Shown piece by piece: positions 60,704 to 64,000 of a stretch of DNA of 64,000 bases; the stretch's first letter is position 1; every line of letters begins with the position of its first letter. Origin of the DNA: a bacterium (GTDB lineage: Bacteria > Planctomycetota > SZUA-567); NCBI GenBank assembly GCA_003245715.1, contig QKCJ01000026.1, positions 1-64,000 on the forward strand, given 5' to 3'. The notes under the pieces are model-generated. The model saw only the letters and a program-made list of their open reading frames with translations, was not told where the DNA came from and searched no databases. Both the position numbers and the translations under genes were made by a program.

Positions 60704-61759
60704 TTACTTGGCAGATGCCTGCGCGGTAGACTCTCTGGCCACCAGCCGCACCGGGAGTTTAAGCAATTTTCCGGGGGTATATTTTGTGCCCTCACTGATT
60801 GTCTCATCAAGGCAACGAAAAGCGGTCCGGCCAATCTCCTTAAAATCCTGAGCAATTGTAGTCAGCGACGGCGTACTGTAAGACGCAATCAGCATATCAC
60901 TAAAACCAACCACCGAGATATCCTCGGGAACTCGTTTGCCGATAGCTTTGAGCGAACGCATCGCCAGAATCGCCAGCGCATCCGAGGAGCAGGCGATAGC
61001 GGTAGGCGCTGGTGCTTTTCCCTCAAAAAATGTCGACAAAACCCGGGTATAATCCGGAACCGTACCGTCGGCAACAATCTCACCAAGCTGGATATAATTA
61101 GCGCAAACCGGCAATTTCGCCTCACTCATCGCCGACTTGTAACCGGCAAGACGCCTGACCAGATAAGGGTTGTCCCCGGCAAAGGAAAGATAACCGATCC
61201 GTTCATGCCCAAATTCACGCAGATGACTCACCGCCAGCGCGCACCCCTGCTCGTCATCAGAGCTGATAGTAATCGACCAATCCATAAACCGCGCGCTACT
61301 GTCAAGGTTGACCACCGGAATCGGATTCTTTTTAACCGCCCTGGCAAGAATCTCAAGCATCTGGTCATTAATGCCATGCAGAAATATCCCCGCGCAACGG
61401 TATTCAAGACTGCTGGTCAGAGCCTCCGAAAAACCGTCCGGGTCAGAGCCGTCAAAGAGAAATATCTTAGTGAAATAATCCGCCTTGTGCGACTCCTGAA
61501 CACAACCCTCAAGAATCTTGGCGGTATACTCATTACTGACCTCAGGCGTGATAAACGCGATAACCTTGGACTTCCCGGTTATCATCGCCCGGGCAATGGC
61601 ATTGCGGTAATACCCCATCTTCTTGGCAACAGCCCTGATCTTCTCCTCGGCTTCCGTGGATATGTGATATTTCTCAGCACGGCCATTTAAGACCATACTG
61701 ACAGTAGTTGGGCTGAAGCCAGATTCTCTGGCGATGTCCTGCATTGTTATTTTTGCCAT
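60704..61759 (-). CDS. LacI-family transcriptional regulator
   Basis: The protein has 351 residues from ATG 61759, after GGGAGAAAAC; the frame extends to 61801 without support. The helix-turn-helix is ITMQDIARESGFSPTTVSMV, and the sensor domain has VIAFITPEVSNEYTAKILEG and ISVVGFSDMLIASYSTPSLT. It is divergent from the GH29 gene at 61988 and is its probable repressor. A TAACGTTA palindrome lies in front of that gene. It is only moderately similar by eye to the LacI protein at 6.4 kb, whose operators differ. Confidence 0.92.
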   Translation of the reverse strand: MAKITMQDIARESGFSPTTVSMVLNGRAEKYHISTEAEEKIRAVAKKMGYYRNAIARAMITGKSKVIAFITPEVSNEYTAKILEGCVQESHKADYFTKIFLFDGSDPDGFSEALTSSLEYRCAGIFLHGINDQMLEILARAVKKNPIPVVNLDSSARFMDWSITISSDDEQGCALAVSHLREFGHERIGYLSFAGDNPYLVRRLAGYKSAMSEAKLPVCANYIQLGEIVADGTVPDYTRVLSTFFEGKAPAPTAIACSSDALAILAMRSLKAIGKRVPEDISVVGFSDMLIASYSTPSLTTIAQDFKEIGRTAFRCLDETISEGTKYTPGKLLKLPVRLVARESTAQASAK

Positions 61760-61969
61760 GTTTTCTCCCAAATGCGCTATTAGAGTATGACACAAATGCA
61801 CATAAGGCTGAATTTATTTTACAAAAAAGCTTGCGTAAAGCAATTACTAAAGTATATTAGCATTATAGTTCGGGTATTACCTGAAGTGTTCGGTTTCCAT
61901 GAATCCGGTGTTGTTTTTGCTTTTTTCACCGCAGGCATGACCAGAACGGAAATCAATTTATTAGATTTA

Positions 61970-61977
61970 TAACGTTA
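61970..61977. promoter_or_regulatory. Possible LacI operator core before the second GH29 gene
   Basis: TAACGTTA is a perfect 8-bp palindrome with the central CG common in LacI sites. It lies 10 bp before the fucosidase ATG. It is short and not clearly repeated near the regulator start, so it is weak. Confidence 0.3.
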
Positions 61978-61987
61978 AAGGCGAAAA

Positions 61988-63292
61988 ATGCTTACAGCAG
62001 AAAACAAAACATACCGCAGACATTTCAATGACGAGCGGGACTGGTTTTTCACCAGACGTTTTGGCCTGTTTATTCATTGGGGGCTGTATGCGATCAATGC
62101 CTGGCATGAACAGGAGTTGTGGCGCAGACGTCTCACGCGCGAGCAGTATGTACCGCTGGCCGGAAAATTTAATCCGAAAAAATTCAACCCTGAAGAGTGG
62201 CTTGATATTGCCGAAGATGCCGGTATGAAGTATCTGGTTTTCACCACCAAGCACCATGACGGCTTTGCCCTGTATGACACGGCTTACTCTGATTTCAAGG
62301 TGACAAATTCTCCTTATAGACATGATATCCTCGCGCAATTAGCCGAAGCCTGCCATAAGAGAAATTTCCCCCTCGGGCTTTATTACTCGGTTGTAGACTG
62401 GATGCACCCCAACTACCCGAATCTGGGCCGACATCACGAACTGCCGCCTCAGTCCTCAGATACGCCAGACGATAAACTTTATCTGGAGTTTCTCAAGAAT
62501 CAGGTTCGTGAGCTTTGTACAAATTACGGAAAAATCCACGCCTTCTGGTGGGACATGAATGTCGCAAAGTGGCATGATACCAGTATTAATAATCTGATCC
62601 GAGAATTGCAACCTGCGTGTGTTATCAATAACCGTGGAATGGATGAGGGAGATTTCGGCACGCCTGAGCGCGACTGGAATACGCATGCTGCGGGCGAAGG
62701 CACACCGTTTGAAGCGTGTCAGTCGGTGGGGATTGAGAGCTGGGGACACCGCACCAACGAGAATTATTATTCAGACCGTTATCTTATGCGCAGTGTTGAC
62801 AAGTATCTTACTGCCGGGGGAAATTACCTGCTCAATGTCGGACCGGATAAAGAGGGAGTAATCCCTGAACAAAGCGCAGGAATCATTAAACGTCTTGGAA
62901 AATGGTATAAGGCCGTTGAAGAATCCTTTGACGGGGCAAAGCCATTTACGGATATGCCCGCAGTCAGTGGTATCAACGGCAGCAGCATAACCTGCTGCGG
63001 CAACAATCTGTACATCCATCTGGCAGAGGATTTCAGCGGGCATGAGATTTATCTCAAACCAATAACGCAACTTCCGCTGCGGGCGGTGCTGCTTAATAAT
63101 GGTCAGGAATTACTCTGCCGCAATGATATGACGCCGTCATTGCATGTCGAGCAGAAGGGATATCTGCGTGTTTGCGGTGTGCCGGTAAATGACCTCGCCA
63201 ATACCTGCGCGGTGATTAAACTGGAATTTGCTCAACTGCCGGATGCAACAAATGGTTGTGAAGGCAGGAACGATAATATCAACATCCAATAA
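61988..63292 (+). CDS. GH29 alpha-L-fucosidase (short form)
   Basis: The 434-residue protein has a GH29 barrel: FFTRRFGLFIHWGLYAINAW, TTKHHDGFALYDT, LGLYYSVVDWMHP and AFWWDMNVAK, in which D189 is the nucleophile, and GGNYLLNVGPDKEG at the barrel end. Only one short C-terminal beta domain follows, unlike the 578-residue GH29 at 12-13.8 kb. There is no signal peptide. AAAGGCG precedes the ATG. It is divergent from a LacI regulator, so the two fucosidases answer to different control proteins. Substrate linkage is not determinable. Confidence 0.92.
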   Translation: MLTAENKTYRRHFNDERDWFFTRRFGLFIHWGLYAINAWHEQELWRRRLTREQYVPLAGKFNPKKFNPEEWLDIAEDAGMKYLVFTTKHHDGFALYDTAYSDFKVTNSPYRHDILAQLAEACHKRNFPLGLYYSVVDWMHPNYPNLGRHHELPPQSSDTPDDKLYLEFLKNQVRELCTNYGKIHAFWWDMNVAKWHDTSINNLIRELQPACVINNRGMDEGDFGTPERDWNTHAAGEGTPFEACQSVGIESWGHRTNENYYSDRYLMRSVDKYLTAGGNYLLNVGPDKEGVIPEQSAGIIKRLGKWYKAVEESFDGAKPFTDMPAVSGINGSSITCCGNNLYIHLAEDFSGHEIYLKPITQLPLRAVLLNNGQELLCRNDMTPSLHVEQKGYLRVCGVPVNDLANTCAVIKLEFAQLPDATNGCEGRNDNINIQ

Positions 63293-63464
63293 ATGGCACT
63301 GCCACTTACATCCCATTACCCAATCTGATGAATGACCTGATTATCAAACCAGTGCTGCATAAACACGCCTGCACAATATACTTGAATATCTCTTCTGAGG
63401 AAATATAATTATTTCAGCATCCGGCATGGTGCGAATCCGCTTATCCTTAGAAAGATTCAAGTTT

Positions 63465-64000
63465 ATGAGCCAGACTATTATTTTCATCCACCCTTATTTT
63501 CAGGGAGGAGGCGTTGAAAAATCAATCATCCGTCTCTCAAGGATATTTCGCAAGTACAATTACAAATGTGAAATACTGACTTTTTGTGCCAATGATTCAT
63601 ACCGGCAGGAGCTTGAAGAACTTGAGATAAAAGTTATAAATCTGCCATGCAAAAGAATGCTCTTCTCTATACCCCATATTGCAAAATATATTAATAACAA
63701 ACTCAAAGAAAACGATAAAATATTTCTGGTCAGCAACCAGAGTTATGTAAATGTCATCGCGGTTATCAGCAGATTTTTTATCTCAAAAAAGGTGCGCCTG
63801 ATTTTGTGCGAACGCCTGCACTACGCAGAATACGCGCTGAAATCCCCCATCAAAAGAGTCCTCATACCATTGATGATGCGAATAACCTACCCCTTTGCCG
63901 ACGCACGAGTCGCCATCTCAACCGAACTGGCCGCAGACACGCAAAAACTTACCAATAGCAAATTTGAATGTATCTTCAATCCGGCTCTTGATGATGATAT
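63465..64000 (+). CDS. Glycosyltransferase, family 4-type N-terminal domain, cut by window end
   Basis: An ATG at 63465 opens a frame that runs off the window; 178 residues are visible. The start IIFIHPYFQGGGVEKSIIRL has the GGGVE loop of GT-B glycosyltransferases of family 4. It continues with CEILTFCANDSY, IFLVSNQSYVNVIAVI and ARVAISTELAADTQKL, where the last segment is the usual end of the N-terminal Rossmann-like domain. The nucleotide-sugar-binding half lies beyond the window. It probably acts in polysaccharide or LPS assembly. The ribosome-binding site is weak (AGAAAG). The 172 bp before it show no feature I can support. Confidence 0.8.
   Translation, partial: MSQTIIFIHPYFQGGGVEKSIIRLSRIFRKYNYKCEILTFCANDSYRQELEELEIKVINLPCKRMLFSIPHIAKYINNKLKENDKIFLVSNQSYVNVIAVISRFFISKKVRLILCERLHYAEYALKSPIKRVLIPLMMRITYPFADARVAISTELAADTQKLTNSKFECIFNPALDDD

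Noticed and set aside
60506-61690. 394-codon frame on the plus strand
   Set aside because: It is antisense to the LacI regulator and crosses a strong terminator; the translation is low-complexity and Arg-rich, typical of a shadow frame.
1-64000. CRISPR arrays, prophage or insertion sequences
   Set aside because: No regularly spaced repeats, transposase, integrase or phage structural frames were seen on either strand.

Overview
The window is a bacterial chromosome segment of roughly balanced base composition. It carries about 53 protein genes on both strands, one tRNA gene and many Rho-independent terminators. I see no phage, insertion sequence, rRNA or CRISPR array. The gene mix suggests the PVC superphylum, most likely Lentisphaerota: several fucosidase and galactosidase loci each with its own LacI, GntR or AraC regulator, a membrane-anchored squalene-cyclase-like toroid protein, a BlaR1-tail-like 'WKSGDY' protein, DUF1844, and a short UvrC. 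The taxonomic call is inference from gene content, not from a marker gene.

Layout. 0-6.2 kb: end of a peptidoglycan amidase, a STAS protein, a DUF1844 protein, an exported TPR metallopeptidase, and dnaE. 6.4-12 kb: a LacI regulator divergent from a GH130 + GH36 pair, then an aldose epimerase. This looks like a galacto-mannoside utilisation unit, and near-identical LacI-type operators sit in front of both divergent transcripts. 12-15 kb: a GntR/LacI-hybrid regulator with a GH29 fucosidase. 15.4 kb: tRNA-Arg(UCU). 15.6-25.9 kb: mostly housekeeping and small-molecule genes (a short uvrC, purQ, a Ser/Thr kinase, accA, pyrF, larE, a 2-hydroxyacid dehydrogenase, a Gfo/Idh/MocA oxidoreductase). 26-34 kb: an esterase, three AraC regulators, a large unclassified toroid enzyme, and an L-rhamnose pair (class II aldolase plus rhamnose isomerase). 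34-37.4 kb: a sterol-desaturase-type hydroxylase and the toroid membrane protein.

37.5-56.6 kb is the most distinctive part. An 11-gene minus-strand operon runs from 48.8 to 37.5 kb. It encodes a REC-PP2C-REC-HATPase fusion, a cysteine-rich PAS protein, CheW, an MCP, CheR, a CheA with duplicated N-terminal Hpt modules, CheC, CheD, a STAS protein, CheY and another STAS protein. CheB is absent. The operon therefore joins a chemosensory array to a partner-switching (SpoIIE/RsbU-RsbW-RsbV type) module. Divergent from it is a tightly packed three-gene phosphorelay (hybrid kinase, PAS kinase, sigma-54 activator). Convergent with that relay is a second, soluble CheA-like kinase without a CheW domain, next to a protein joining a PilZ-like domain to a nitrite/sulfite-reductase-type Fe-S domain. 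I infer that these genes form one signalling island; its output is not visible here.

57-64 kb: tex, a small peptide with a double-glycine-type leader, an SGNH hydrolase, a LacI regulator divergent from a second GH29 fucosidase, and the start of a family-4-type glycosyltransferase cut by the window end.
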